From Tenacibaculum agarivorans (GTDB taxonomy: Bacteria; Bacteroidota; Bacteroidia; Flavobacteriales; Flavobacteriaceae), in contig NZ_MSMP01000023.1 of the NCBI RefSeq assembly GCF_001936575.1, positions 1-64,000 of the forward strand: a stretch of 64,000 nt of DNA, given 5' to 3'. Shown here in pieces: positions 16,418 through 25,369 of the stretch; position 1 is the first letter of the stretch; each line of letters opens with the position of its first letter. A program made the position numbers and the translations under genes. The notes beneath the pieces were generated by a model. That model had not been told where the DNA came from. It worked only from the letters and a program-made list of their open reading frames with translations, and ran no database searches.

Positions 16418-17515
16418 ATGAGTGAGACTAGACATAACTGGACTAAAGAAGAGATTTTAGCAATCTATAACAAACCGATGATGGAATTGTTATACGAGGC
16501 TGCTACTGTACATCGTAAGCACCACGATCCAAATACCGTTCAAGTATCTACTTTACTTTCTATAAAAACGGGTGGATGTCCAGAAGACTGTGGTTATTGT
16601 CCGCAAGCTGCAAGATATCATACCAATGTTGAAGGAAATGATTTAATGACTGTTAATCAGGTAAAGGCTCAAGCTTTACGTGCTAAAGCTTCTGGAAGCT
16701 CTAGAGTGTGTATGGGAGCTGCATGGAGAAATGTAAAAGATGGACCTGAATTTGATCAAGTTTTAGAAATGGTACGTACAATTAACAAACTAGATATGGA
16801 AGTTTGTTGTACACTAGGAATGTTAACAGAAAACCAAGCACATCGTTTAGCAGAAGCTGGTTTATACGCATACAACCACAATTTAGATTCATCAGAGGAA
16901 TATTATAAAGAAGTAATTTCTACAAGAGGTTTTGAAGACCGATTAGAAACTATTGATAATGTTAGAAAAACAAATGTAACAGTTTGTTCTGGTGGAATTA
17001 TTGGTATGGGTGAAGCTATTGAAGATAGAGCTGGAATGTTAGTTGCTTTATCAACCTTAAATCCGCAACCTGAATCAGTACCTATTAATGCTTTGGTAGC
17101 TGTAGATGGTACTCCTTTAGAAGATCAAAATCCAGTTTCTATTTGGGAAATGGTAAGAATGGTAGCTACTACTCGAATTGTAATGCCAGAAACGCAAGTA
17201 CGATTATCTGCTGGTAGAACTACTATGAGTCAAGAAGGACAAACCATGTGTTTCTTTGCTGGTGCTAATTCGATTTTTGCGGGAGATAAATTATTAACTA
17301 CCCCAAATCCTGACGTAAACGAAGACATGAAGTTATTCGAATTATTAGGGTTAAATCCTCAAAAACCTTTCATAAAGAAAATGCAACCTAAAACGGTTGA
17401 AGCTGAAGACTCTCAGTATCAAGACTTGGGTGAAAAACCAAAATGGACTAGACCTAGTCATACTATTGAAAGAAACGAAATCAAAAAACAAGAAGCTAAG
17501 GAAATTAAGGCGTAA
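16418..17515 (+). CDS. bioB: Biotin synthase
   Basis: BioB is a radical SAM enzyme that inserts sulfur into dethiobiotin. The 365-residue protein has the 4Fe-4S motif CPEDCGYC (Cys54, Cys58, Cys61), followed by PQAARYH. Further family motifs are SRVCMGAAWR, YNHNLDSSEEYY, CSGGIIGMGE and RLSAGRTTMSQEGQ, the last of which carries ligands of the 2Fe-2S cluster region. A lysine- and glutamate-rich C-terminal tail of about 30 residues follows the core. It closes the biotin locus. Confidence 0.97.
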   Translation: MSETRHNWTKEEILAIYNKPMMELLYEAATVHRKHHDPNTVQVSTLLSIKTGGCPEDCGYCPQAARYHTNVEGNDLMTVNQVKAQALRAKASGSSRVCMGAAWRNVKDGPEFDQVLEMVRTINKLDMEVCCTLGMLTENQAHRLAEAGLYAYNHNLDSSEEYYKEVISTRGFEDRLETIDNVRKTNVTVCSGGIIGMGEAIEDRAGMLVALSTLNPQPESVPINALVAVDGTPLEDQNPVSIWEMVRMVATTRIVMPETQVRLSAGRTTMSQEGQTMCFFAGANSIFAGDKLLTTPNPDVNEDMKLFELLGLNPQKPFIKKMQPKTVEAEDSQYQDLGEKPKWTRPSHTIERNEIKKQEAKEIKA

Positions 17516-17581
17516 TAGATATTCTATATGCGTTAATTTATTTTAACAATTTGTATTCAAAAAGATTTCGTAACGTTTTCT

Positions 17582-17589
17582 TAACTTTG
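17582..17589 (+). promoter_or_regulatory. -7 box of the JmjC-like gene
   Basis: TAACTTTG matches TAnnTTTG, 20 bases before the ATG at 17610. Confidence 0.5.
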
Positions 17590-17609
17590 CGGTTGTCAAA
17601 TTTTAATTC

Positions 17610-18473
17610 ATGGGATTACAATTAGAGCAAATAGATAGGGTTGAAACGATAACTAAAGAAGACTTTATCAAAAATTACTTCAAGCCACAAAAGCCTGTGG
17701 TTATAGAGCGTTTCATAGAAGATTGGCCTGCTTTCAATAAGTGGTCTTTAGAGTATATGAAAGAAATAGCTGGTGATAAAGTTGTTCCATTATATGATGA
17801 TAGACCTGTAGACTATAAAGATGGTTTTAATGAGCCTCATGCTAAAATGAAAATGAGTGAGTATGTTGATTTATTAAAGCGTGAGCCTACTAAATTTAGA
17901 ATCTTTTTATGGAATATTTTAAAAGAAGTACCTATTCTTCAAAAGGATTTTACCTATCCTGATTTTGGATTACGATTAATGAAAGGCTTACCTATGTTGT
18001 TTTTCGGAGGAAGAGATTCGTATACTTTTATGCATTATGATATAGATTTAGCTAATATTTTCCATTTTCATTTTGAAGGAAAGAAGAAATGCATTCTATT
18101 TGATCAAAAACAAAATAAATACCTTTATAAGATACCTCATTCGCTAATTACAAGGGAAGATATAGATTTTAATGATCCTGATTTTGAAAAATGGCCTGCT
18201 TTACAACATGCTAAAGGTCATGTTGCAGAATTGGAACATGGAAATGTTTTATATATGCCCGAAGGGTATTGGCATTATATGCGCTATATCACCCCTGGTT
18301 TTTCAATGAGCTTACGTGCAATAGCAAGAAACCCTAAAAACCTTGGAAAAGCGGTTTATAATGTATTTATCATGCGAACTATAGATAATATAATGCGTCG
18401 TATAAAAGGACAGAAGTGGATTGATTGGAAAAACGAACAAGCTATTAAACGCACTAATAAAATAAATGCTTAA
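17610..18473 (+). CDS. JmjC/cupin_8-type Fe(II)/2-oxoglutarate oxygenase-like protein
   Basis: A 287-residue cupin-like protein. The iron-binding triad is visible: His142 and Asp144 in MHYDIDLAN, and His222 in PEGYWHYM. The region PVVIERFIEDWPAFNKW near the N terminus is typical of the cupin_8 branch of JmjC oxygenases, which hydroxylate proteins or small molecules with 2-oxoglutarate and oxygen. The substrate cannot be told. It is monocistronic, with its own -7 box and two terminators downstream. Confidence 0.85.
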   Translation: MGLQLEQIDRVETITKEDFIKNYFKPQKPVVIERFIEDWPAFNKWSLEYMKEIAGDKVVPLYDDRPVDYKDGFNEPHAKMKMSEYVDLLKREPTKFRIFLWNILKEVPILQKDFTYPDFGLRLMKGLPMLFFGGRDSYTFMHYDIDLANIFHFHFEGKKKCILFDQKQNKYLYKIPHSLITREDIDFNDPDFEKWPALQHAKGHVAELEHGNVLYMPEGYWHYMRYITPGFSMSLRAIARNPKNLGKAVYNVFIMRTIDNIMRRIKGQKWIDWKNEQAIKRTNKINA

Positions 18474-18504
18474 AAATTATAGGTTGGTTTAAACCATAAT
18501 TTTT
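18472..18504 (+). terminator. Terminator hairpin after the JmjC-like gene
   Basis: AAAAATTATaGGTT pairs with AACC-ATAATTTTT around a short loop, overlapping the stop codon at 18471-18473. A run of T closes the stem. Confidence 0.55.
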
Positions 18505-18515
18505 GTAAAAACACT

Positions 18516-18550
18516 AAAAAAAGAAGGGGAAAAATCCTCTTCTTTTTTTT
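18516..18550. terminator. Second, strong terminator hairpin
   Basis: AAAAAGAAGGGGA pairs with TCCTCTTCTTTTT (one G-T pair) around a short A-rich loop, followed by more T. It lies 12 bases after the first hairpin, so the JmjC-like transcript has two tandem stops. Confidence 0.7.
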
Positions 18551-18617
18551 ATACCTGCTATTTTATAATATAGTAATTTAGGGATAAGGGAATTACAACT
18601 AAAACAACTAACATTTT

Positions 18618-18782
18618 ATGAAAACTTGTCCTCACTGCGGGTCTTCTGAACGTATTAGAAGAAAAAGAACCGGATTTGTAAAACATATCCGATTCATTAA
18701 ATTTTATAACTGCCTTTCGTGCAGAAAAAACTATTATTGGATTGCGCCTTTTAATTTCTCTTTAAAAGTTAAAGCCGCCTAG
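18618..18782 (+). CDS. Small zinc-ribbon protein
   Basis: A 54-residue protein starting MKTCPHCGSSERIRRKR and continuing KFYNCLSCRKNYYWIAPFNF. The two CxxC knuckles, CPHC and CLSC, 28 residues apart, are a zinc-ribbon pattern, and the middle is strongly basic. This suggests a small zinc-binding protein, perhaps nucleic-acid binding. It is preceded by a terminator and followed by the convergent rseP stop 8 bases later. The paired knuckles support it as a real gene. Confidence 0.65.
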   Translation: MKTCPHCGSSERIRRKRTGFVKHIRFIKFYNCLSCRKNYYWIAPFNFSLKVKAA

Positions 18783-18790
18783 TAAGTAAG

Positions 18791-20134
18791 TTATTTAAAT
18801 AGTTTTACAACATCATTACCATTAGCAAATAATAATAATGCTAATAAAATTACAAAACCAGCCAATTGAGCATATTCTAAGAATTTATCACTTGGCTTTT
18901 TTCCTGTGATCATCTCCCATAAGGTAAACACTACATGTCCTCCATCTAATGCAGGGATAGGTAATAAATTCATAAACCCTAACATTATTGACAGAAATGC
19001 TGTTATACTCCAAAAACTATAAGCACTCCACTCCGAAGGGAAGATGCTTCCAATAGAAATAAAACCTCCTAAACCTTTATAAGCTCCTGTACTTGGATTA
19101 AATATTTTCTTCAACTGCTTAACATAACCTGTAAGCGTGCTCCAAGATTTGTCTAAACCTGCAGGAATAGCCTCTATAAATGAGTATGATTTATCTGCTA
19201 ACTTATAGTATCCTAACTTTTCTAAATCTCCTAACTTAAGCATCATTAATCCTACACCTAACTTTCCTTCTTCATTTACTTGCACAGTAACATCTTTAAG
19301 TTCTTCTCCTCTTTTTACTGTAACTGTGGTCGTAGTATTTTTATGCTTAGCTAAAAGTACTTTAGCTTCATCAAAATATGTAACTTTCTCTCCTCCTATA
19401 GCTGTGATAAAATCTTTTGATTGTAAAGCTTTATTATTCGGAGAATCTTCTGCAACACCAGCAACAACAAATGGATATCTAGGTAAAATAAAACTTCCTG
19501 CCTCTTTGCCTCTATCTACTAGCTTAGAAATAAAGTTCACTGGAATTTCTTTTTCTATTTGTGCTCCATTTCTTTCTATAACAAAACTATTACCATTTAT
19601 AAACTCAACTGGAAGTTGACCAAATTTTTCAATTTTTTCACCATCTACAGAAAGTACCTTATCTCCTGTTTCTAAACCTAGTGTTGAAGCCAATTCATCT
19701 TGTACCCATATTCCATCTTTTACACTATCATTTGGAAGGTATTTTTCTCCATAAGCCCACATTAAACATATGTAGATTAAAATTCCCAAAACAAAGTTTA
19801 CAAAAACACCACCTAACATAATGATTAAACGTTGCCAAGCTGGTTTAGACCGAAACTCCCATGGCTTTGGTTCTTCTTTCATTTGCTCTGTATCCATGCT
19901 CTCATCAATCATTCCAGAAATTTTCACATATCCTCCTAAAGGAATCCAACCAATTCCATATACAGTTTCTCCTATTTTCTTTTTGAATAGTGAAAACTTG
20001 TAATCGAAAAACAAATAAAATTTTTCAACCTTAGTTTTAAACAACTTAGCTGGAATAAAATGCCCTAACTCGTGTAAAACAATTAATAACGAGAGACTTA
20101 AAATGAATTGTGATGCTTTTATAAAAATTTCCAT
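18791..20134 (-). CDS. rseP: RIP metalloprotease RseP/site-2 protease
   Basis: A membrane-embedded zinc protease that cuts membrane-bound anti-sigma factors or signal peptides. The 447-residue protein has HELGH in the first membrane helix (His21, Glu22, His25), a PDZ-containing middle (two regions, about 130-290) and the second zinc motif NLLPIPALDGGH near residue 395. The length and layout fit the family. A -7 box lies 33 bases upstream. Confidence 0.93.
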   Translation of the reverse strand: MEIFIKASQFILSLSLLIVLHELGHFIPAKLFKTKVEKFYLFFDYKFSLFKKKIGETVYGIGWIPLGGYVKISGMIDESMDTEQMKEEPKPWEFRSKPAWQRLIIMLGGVFVNFVLGILIYICLMWAYGEKYLPNDSVKDGIWVQDELASTLGLETGDKVLSVDGEKIEKFGQLPVEFINGNSFVIERNGAQIEKEIPVNFISKLVDRGKEAGSFILPRYPFVVAGVAEDSPNNKALQSKDFITAIGGEKVTYFDEAKVLLAKHKNTTTTVTVKRGEELKDVTVQVNEEGKLGVGLMMLKLGDLEKLGYYKLADKSYSFIEAIPAGLDKSWSTLTGYVKQLKKIFNPSTGAYKGLGGFISIGSIFPSEWSAYSFWSITAFLSIMLGFMNLLPIPALDGGHVVFTLWEMITGKKPSDKFLEYAQLAGFVILLALLLFANGNDVVKLFK

Positions 20135-20167
20135 AAATGGTATTACTATCTTGTTTTAAAAATTTAA

Positions 20168-20175
20168 CAAATGTA
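20168..20175 (-). promoter_or_regulatory. rseP -7 box
   Basis: On the minus strand this reads TACATTTG, matching TAnnTTTG, 33 bases upstream of the rseP start. Confidence 0.45.
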
Positions 20176-20260
20176 CGCTTTTCAATAGAGTTGTAAAAAT
20201 AGCTTTTAAGTACTTACAAATCTTTTAACATACATTTTAGGAAAGCCTCTTTTTGTGCCG

Positions 20261-20268
20261 TATTTTTG
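20261..20268 (+). promoter_or_regulatory. -7 box of the SCO gene
   Basis: TATTTTTG matches TAnnTTTG, 18 bases before the ATG at 20287. It overlaps an upstream in-frame TTG at 20266, which argues for the later start. Confidence 0.5.
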
Positions 20269-20286
20269 TACTCGAAATTATTCGTA

Positions 20287-20961
20287 ATGAACATCAATTT
20301 TTTTAAAAAATCTAAGTACACTTTTCTGTTTTTAATCTTTTTCACCATTGTAGCCTTGCCTTGCTATTATTTTTTGGTAAAAGTAGATCAAAAATTACCA
20401 ATATATAATCCTGCAGATATTAATCCTAAGCTAGTAGATAATTCTATTAGAATGTTTACTAAAAATCATACGATAGCAGATTTTGAATTGATTAATCAGA
20501 ATGGAGAAACTATTACACAGGAAGAGTATAAAGATAAAATTTATGTTGCTGATTTCTTTTTTGCTACTTGTAAAGGAATTTGTATTCCTATGGCGAATAA
20601 CATGTTAGAATTACAAAAGTATTTTGAAAATGATGATGATATTATGTTTCTTTCGCATTCTGTAACCCCTAAATTAGATAGTGTTCCTGTATTGAAAACT
20701 TATGCAAATAGAAAAGGGGTTATTGATACAAAATGGAATGTTACTACTGGTGATAAAAAACATATTTATGAACTTGCTAGAAAAAGTTATTTTGCTGTAC
20801 TAGATGAAGGTGATGGTGGTGTTCAGGATTTTATTCATACGGAAAACTTTATTTTAATTGATAAAAAAAGGCGTATCCGTGGTATGTATGATGGTACCAA
20901 TTTCGAAAACATGCAAAAAATCATTAGTGATATTCTCCTTTTAAAAGAAGAAGACAACTAA
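20287..20961 (+). CDS. SCO1/SenC family copper-binding protein
   Basis: A 224-residue membrane-anchored thioredoxin-fold protein. It has one N-terminal membrane helix (about 11-31), the copper-binding CxxxC in FFATCKGICIP (Cys95, Cys99), and the partner histidine in DFIHTENFILID (His184). SCO proteins deliver copper to the CuA site of cytochrome c oxidase. The ATG at 20287 is preferred because the -7 box lies just before it. Confidence 0.9.
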   Translation: MNINFFKKSKYTFLFLIFFTIVALPCYYFLVKVDQKLPIYNPADINPKLVDNSIRMFTKNHTIADFELINQNGETITQEEYKDKIYVADFFFATCKGICIPMANNMLELQKYFENDDDIMFLSHSVTPKLDSVPVLKTYANRKGVIDTKWNVTTGDKKHIYELARKSYFAVLDEGDGGVQDFIHTENFILIDKKRRIRGMYDGTNFENMQKIISDILLLKEEDN

Positions 20962-21074
20962 TTTATCACAAAGCTTTTTCTGTTTTACTTTTCTGTTTAT
21001 CATTCTATTAAAACTAGTTGTTTAACTACGTTTTAATCGTTATTTATCCTCACACTATACCTAACTATTGCAAA

Positions 21075-21082
21075 TACTTTTG
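21075..21082 (+). promoter_or_regulatory. -7 box of the 21116 gene
   Basis: TACTTTTG matches TAnnTTTG, 33 bases before the ATG at 21116. Confidence 0.4.
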
Positions 21083-21115
21083 ATGCCAATCAAATATTAA
21101 TTAAAAACTATTATT

Positions 21116-21748
21116 ATGGCATTATCGCAAAAAAGTATGAAGCTAGGGCCAATATATCTTGGTGTTTGGCTTTACGATTGTAGTCAATTAAAATCGGGAA
21201 TTCGATTATCTACTAAAAGACCAACAGCATCTTTAGAAATTTCATTTGGTAAAGATGTCGGTGCAACAATTCAAGCAGGACTATCAGTTTTACCAGGAGA
21301 TTTAGCTAAAAAAGTAGGAGGTATCGTAAAGAAGAATTTTCCTCAAATTAGTGGTAAAATATTTATTTCCATTGAGGCAGAACCTATAACAAAAATTTGT
21401 CATGAAAAAAATGGTAATAATGTACAAACTGTAGGTTGGGATGCTGCTGTACAGATTACTATTCAAGGTACAATTAAAACCGCTGCTGCGGAAATAAAAG
21501 GTAAGGTAGTAATTCCTATTTTGCTAGAAGGAGATCGTGTTGATTGCGAATGTAATGAAGCACTCACTATCGCAGATAAATTTGCAATAGAAGAGAGAGA
21601 AAAGACAGTGTCTATGCTTCCACAACCAGCTGGGAGTTCTATATCTAAAAATCAACAAAATTTTATCACTAAACAAGCAATGTTTACTGAAATTATTGAA
21701 AACACAATAGACGAAATTAATAAATTAACTATTGATTACGGTTGTTAA
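21116..21748 (+). CDS. Protein of unknown function
   Basis: I do not recognise this 210-residue protein. It is beta-rich and soluble, with no signal peptide. Features seen are a start MALSQKSMKLGPIYLGVWLY, alternating strands such as GKIFISIEAEPITKICHEKN and AAVQITIQGTIKTAAAEIKG, and a helical C terminus ending in DYGC. Cysteines at DCSQ, ICHE and DCECNEA might bind a metal or form disulfides. It is monocistronic, with its own -7 box. Confidence 0.75.
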   Translation: MALSQKSMKLGPIYLGVWLYDCSQLKSGIRLSTKRPTASLEISFGKDVGATIQAGLSVLPGDLAKKVGGIVKKNFPQISGKIFISIEAEPITKICHEKNGNNVQTVGWDAAVQITIQGTIKTAAAEIKGKVVIPILLEGDRVDCECNEALTIADKFAIEEREKTVSMLPQPAGSSISKNQQNFITKQAMFTEIIENTIDEINKLTIDYGC

Positions 21749-21756
21749 ATTACTGG

Positions 21757-21792
21757 AGAAGGGAAATTGATTATTTCAACTTTTTCCCTTCT
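21757..21792. terminator. Hairpin between convergent genes
   Basis: AGAAGGGAAA (21757-21766) pairs perfectly with TTTCCCTTCT (21783-21792). The right arm lies inside the 3' end of the minus-strand SdpI-like gene, so the two convergent genes appear to share the stem. Confidence 0.45.
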
Positions 21793-22115
21793 TTATCAAA
21801 GTGTTTATTCAATTCTTGTTCTGTTTTTATCACGCAAACTCCAAGCGTCATTACCATAATTGCTATGGGTTGCCATGAAATTTTTCCAGCAACGGTAGCT
21901 AAAATTAATGCTGCTACAAAAGAAATTACTGAATACAATAAGAATTGTTTATTAAAAAAAGTATTGGCAAAATCCCAAACTTCTTGGTTTTCCATAGTTC
22001 TAGGCGTTCTGTATCCATACCAAGAATTTATTTTTTTTGGTGGAAATAGATAAAAAACACCACTTAACAATAACAGTAAACCATTTACTGAAAGCACATA
22101 ATATATTGGATTCAT
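21771..22115 (-). CDS. SdpI family membrane protein
   Basis: A 114-residue protein with about three membrane segments. It has the SdpI signature INSWYGYRTPRTMENQEVW followed by DFANTFF. In Bacillus, SdpI gives immunity to the SdpC killing factor and also acts as a signal receptor; the role of stand-alone homologs is unclear. It follows tesB by 4 bases and is probably cotranscribed with it. Confidence 0.85.
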   Translation of the reverse strand: MNPIYYVLSVNGLLLLLSGVFYLFPPKKINSWYGYRTPRTMENQEVWDFANTFFNKQFLLYSVISFVAALILATVAGKISWQPIAIMVMTLGVCVIKTEQELNKHFDKEGKKLK

Positions 22116-22119
22116 TTAT

Positions 22120-22989
22120 TTAAGCTTTTCTTTTAGGTCTCATTAATCCTTCCTGTGTTACGGAGGCAACTAATTTTCCTTCTCTGGTGAAAATATTTCC
22201 ATATGCAAAACCTCTAGCAGCATTTGAGTTTGGACTTTCTATAGAAAACAATAGCCAATCATCAAAATCAAAATCGCGATAAAACCACATAGAATGATCT
22301 AAACTCACCATATGTGTATTTCCGAAATGTGCCTTACTTGCATTTGGATATAAACAAGCTGTTAAAATATTGTAATCTGAAATATACGTCAGTATCTGTT
22401 GCTTTAATGCTAAACTTAAGTTGCTACTATCTCCCTTTAATTTAAACCAAACGTCTACCACAGGTGGTAAATCTTTTAATTCTATTGGATTTAAAATTTC
22501 AACAGGTTTAAAATCTATTGGACGTTCTACACTTAAAAAGGCTCTCATCTTCTTAGGTAAAAAATCACCAAATTGATCAAACATTTCTGTCCAACTCAAT
22601 AAAGCTTCAGGCTGCTTTATTTTTTCTTTCATTTCCATTTGATGTTCATATCCTTCTTCTTTTTTGTGAAATGAACATGCTAGAATAAAAATGGTTCTAT
22701 CCTTTTGAGTTGCAGTTACTCTTCGTGTAGAAAAACTACCTCCATCTCTAATTGTTTGCACATTATACGTAATAGGTATAGTTAAGTCTCCAGGTTCTAA
22801 AAAATAGGAATGTAAAGAATGCAAAATTCTTTCATTATTTATTGTTCTGTAAGCAGCATTTAAAGACTGTGCTAGTACTTGTCCTCCAAAAACATTTGGA
22901 CTTCCAATATCTTTACTAATCCCACTAAAATTATTGTTTCCCTCCTCTGTAAGTGTAAGAATATTGATGAGCTCTTTGGTATCTTTCAT
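22120..22989 (-). CDS. tesB: Acyl-CoA thioesterase II
   Basis: Hydrolyses acyl-CoA to free fatty acid and CoA. The 289-residue protein has the double hotdog layout of TesB: VFGGQVLAQSLNAAYRTI and LHSYFLEPGDLTIPITYNVQ in the first half, then GNTHMVSLDHSMWFYRDFDF in the second. DGGSFSTRRV is a further family motif. Only a weak -7-like box (TACCTTTA) lies upstream. Confidence 0.88.
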   Translation of the reverse strand: MKDTKELINILTLTEEGNNNFSGISKDIGSPNVFGGQVLAQSLNAAYRTINNERILHSLHSYFLEPGDLTIPITYNVQTIRDGGSFSTRRVTATQKDRTIFILACSFHKKEEGYEHQMEMKEKIKQPEALLSWTEMFDQFGDFLPKKMRAFLSVERPIDFKPVEILNPIELKDLPPVVDVWFKLKGDSSNLSLALKQQILTYISDYNILTACLYPNASKAHFGNTHMVSLDHSMWFYRDFDFDDWLLFSIESPNSNAARGFAYGNIFTREGKLVASVTQEGLMRPKRKA

Positions 22990-23022
22990 ACGAATATTTT
23001 TAACTAGATAAAGGTAACTTTT

Positions 23023-24222
23023 TTAAGGTTTAACAACAAGGGTTTTAGCCTTAAAAGGAAATTTTTGTTGAAAAGGCGTTGGCTGAATTTTATTAATGAA
23101 AAAACTTAAAATTTTATTTGGAATGTGTCTTTTATGTCTTAAATAAATCGTTAGGTCTTGTGGTACAGCACCTACTGAACTTTTTATTTCACTTGCTGTT
23201 CTTCCAAAATTAATATGTTCTACTTTTTTTTCTAAAGCAATACTGATATAATCATACAACATGCGCTGATAAATTGCATACTTTCTATTGTATTTATAAT
23301 CAATACCCACAAAATGAGCATCCAACTGATTTTGATTAATCAATCCAGATAAAAAACCTACTAATTTTTGCTTTAGTATATATCCTCTGATTATGTAATT
23401 ATCTCCTAAGTTTTGTTTCAATTTCTGATATGATTCTAGATTGAAAGTACCTAAATTGAATCCTGCTTTTGAAGAAACATTTTTATATAACTTTTTCATT
23501 TGAGGTAAATAATCCTTCAAATTACTCATATTTATCTCCACTATCTCTAATGGCAAACTAAGCTCCATAGCTTTTTTTGCTTTTACTCGAAATTTAGTTT
23601 TCATAGCGGCTAAATATCCATTAAAATCAATCCATTCCTTATCTATAGCTAATAACATATTAGGCTCTACATTAAATGAATGATAATGGTATTCTAACAA
23701 TTCATCTGTCATAGATAATGATTCTTGAACAAAATCTTTAAGCATAAATCCGCTAATTTTATAGGCAAAAGCATTTTCTTTATCTACTAAATGAACTACA
23801 GATTTTGCTAACTCTTTTATTACTTTTTGCTTATTTTGATTACCTTTTATAAAAAAACCATGTTCTCCACTTACAAAAGTATTTCCACAGGTTAATATTT
23901 TAAAAGATGTTTGTTTGGAGAGTATTCCAAATTTCCTTCCTAACTTTTTTATTTGTTCAATAAAGCTTTGCAATTCATTTTGAACACTATCTAGGTAAAA
24001 ATGAACCACTTGAATAGTAGCAAATGCCTTTGCATTTTTGTTATCATCAAACAATACTACGTACCGAAAATCTATATTAGGATGACTTTCAGCAATGGCT
24101 GATAAGTATTTTGGATTAAAATATAAATTATTTTCACAATCTAATTCATTCCAAATATGTTTAGGAATATCATAGATTGAATTGTAATAATTTGCATTAT
24201 GTACTCTCTTACAAAGGTTCAA
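23023..24222 (-). CDS. GNAT-fold acyltransferase-like protein
   Basis: A 399-residue soluble protein with a C-terminal GNAT/FemAB-like half. KTKFRVKAKKAMELSLPLEI leads into YIIRGYILKQKLVGFLSGLI, then DAHFVGIDYKYNRKYAIYQR and HINFGRTASEIKSSVGAV. Proteins of this type transfer acyl or aminoacyl groups, but the substrate cannot be told. The start is a TTG, because no ATG lies early enough. It is transcribed alone and faces no close partner. Confidence 0.7.
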   Translation of the reverse strand: MNLCKRVHNANYYNSIYDIPKHIWNELDCENNLYFNPKYLSAIAESHPNIDFRYVVLFDDNKNAKAFATIQVVHFYLDSVQNELQSFIEQIKKLGRKFGILSKQTSFKILTCGNTFVSGEHGFFIKGNQNKQKVIKELAKSVVHLVDKENAFAYKISGFMLKDFVQESLSMTDELLEYHYHSFNVEPNMLLAIDKEWIDFNGYLAAMKTKFRVKAKKAMELSLPLEIVEINMSNLKDYLPQMKKLYKNVSSKAGFNLGTFNLESYQKLKQNLGDNYIIRGYILKQKLVGFLSGLINQNQLDAHFVGIDYKYNRKYAIYQRMLYDYISIALEKKVEHINFGRTASEIKSSVGAVPQDLTIYLRHKRHIPNKILSFFINKIQPTPFQQKFPFKAKTLVVKP

Positions 24223-24280
24223 ATATGAAGTAACTTTAGTATACTAATTATAGATTCAAAATTACGTGTTTTAAAATAAA

Positions 24281-24300
24281 AAGTCCGCAAATGCGGACTT
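24281..24300 (-). terminator. Terminator after the peptide precursor gene
   Basis: AAGTCCGCAaaTGCGGACTT is a perfect 9-bp hairpin with a 2-base loop, followed on the minus strand by a T-rich run. It closes the transcript of the double-glycine peptide gene at 24339. Confidence 0.8.
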
Positions 24301-24338
24301 TATTGATTTTTTATTCTCAAATGTGACAACAATATTGT

Positions 24339-24521
24339 TTATACTCTTACCCATTTATTATCAATACAAATGTATACATAAGCTGTAATACAATGTACAG
24401 GCATTCCTACAGTACAATATCCTCCATCACTTGGACAAGAATGAAAAACACCTCCATTAATTTTTTGTTGTTCTTTTTTGTCTAATTTTTTTACTCCTTG
24501 AAAGTTTAGATTTTTTTTCAT
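24339..24521 (-). CDS. Double-glycine leader peptide (RiPP/bacteriocin-like precursor)
   Basis: A 60-residue precursor. The leader MKKNLNFQGVKKLDKKEQQ ends in KINGG (Gly23-Gly24), the standard Bacteroidetes double-glycine cleavage context used by C39-peptidase transporters. The predicted core of 36 residues carries four cysteines (29, 36, 44, 52) and ends in NKWVRV. No modifying enzyme or C39 exporter lies in the window, so this is an orphan. It could be a bacteriocin, a signal peptide or a thioether/disulfide peptide. It has its own terminator. Confidence 0.8.
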   Translation of the reverse strand: MKKNLNFQGVKKLDKKEQQKINGGVFHSCPSDGGYCTVGMPVHCITAYVYICIDNKWVRV

Positions 24522-24626
24522 ATTGTTTGATTTTAACTAATTAAGACTACTCTAAAATTACAAGACCTACAAGCAAAATCATTCACCCAAAAAAGGTGAT
24601 TTGCTAAAAATCAATACATTATAGAT

Positions 24627-25364
24627 TTACACTTTTTTTTTTAACTTTCTTATAGTTGGAGAACTTAGGTAAAACAAGTAAAAACCTGAAAGAATTGTAG
24701 CTAATCCTAATACAGAAAAAATACGCAGTGTCCAATTGGTAATGTGATCTCTGGTTTCAAAATCCATTACGTGCAGCATCCATAAAAAATCAAAACGACG
24801 CCAATTATCATTACGTACAGAAGTAATCTTTGCTAATTCAGGATTCACATAAACAATGGTGTTGGTTTCATGTTCTAAATGAACTCCGTAAACTGGTAAT
24901 GGTTTTTCTCGATATTCGTGTGCTTTAGAAATATGATCTTCTTGTAAAAATTCAATTTTTCTAATTGGAATTTCTGACTTCAATCTACTTTTCACAAACG
25001 CAAGAACTTGTTCCTCAGTTAAGTACTCTCTGATATTATGTTGATTTTTATTCAGTTTTAAAAGACGAACACCTTGAGAGGTTTTTACACGAAGAAGGCT
25101 ATCTGTATTTACAATAATCCCTTCTATCGTTTTAATAGGCTTAGGAACTACTGTTAATAATTTACGAACAGGTTCATTATAATCAAAACCAAGAATATGT
25201 TCAGATTTATCTAATAATGTTTTACCATGAACATCTTTCATGTTATTCCAACTAAAATACAATCCTCCAATAGTCCAAAATAAAAATTGTATTCCTATAA
25301 AAGCACCTAAATATCTGTGTAACTTTCTAGTTTGTAAATGTAATTTCCTTGACATTAAATTCAA
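24627..25364 (-). CDS. PepSY domain membrane protein
   Basis: A 245-residue protein with an N-terminal membrane helix (KLHRYLGAFIGIQFLFWTIG), a long exported PepSY-type domain and a C-terminal helix (WTLRIFSVLGLATILSGFYL). RKLHRYLG and the HVMDF motif before the last helix are typical of small PepSY-associated membrane proteins. These often take part in metal or redox processes at the inner membrane; the role here is unknown. The start may instead be the ATG three codons later. Confidence 0.75.
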   Translation of the reverse strand: MNLMSRKLHLQTRKLHRYLGAFIGIQFLFWTIGGLYFSWNNMKDVHGKTLLDKSEHILGFDYNEPVRKLLTVVPKPIKTIEGIIVNTDSLLRVKTSQGVRLLKLNKNQHNIREYLTEEQVLAFVKSRLKSEIPIRKIEFLQEDHISKAHEYREKPLPVYGVHLEHETNTIVYVNPELAKITSVRNDNWRRFDFLWMLHVMDFETRDHITNWTLRIFSVLGLATILSGFYLFYLSSPTIRKLKKKV

Positions 25365-25369
25365 ACTTA

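Noticed and set aside
15188..20175. -33 boxes (TTTG) for the -7 elements
   Set aside because: At the expected 19-base spacing none of the listed -7 boxes has a clear TTTG, so only the -7 elements are reported.
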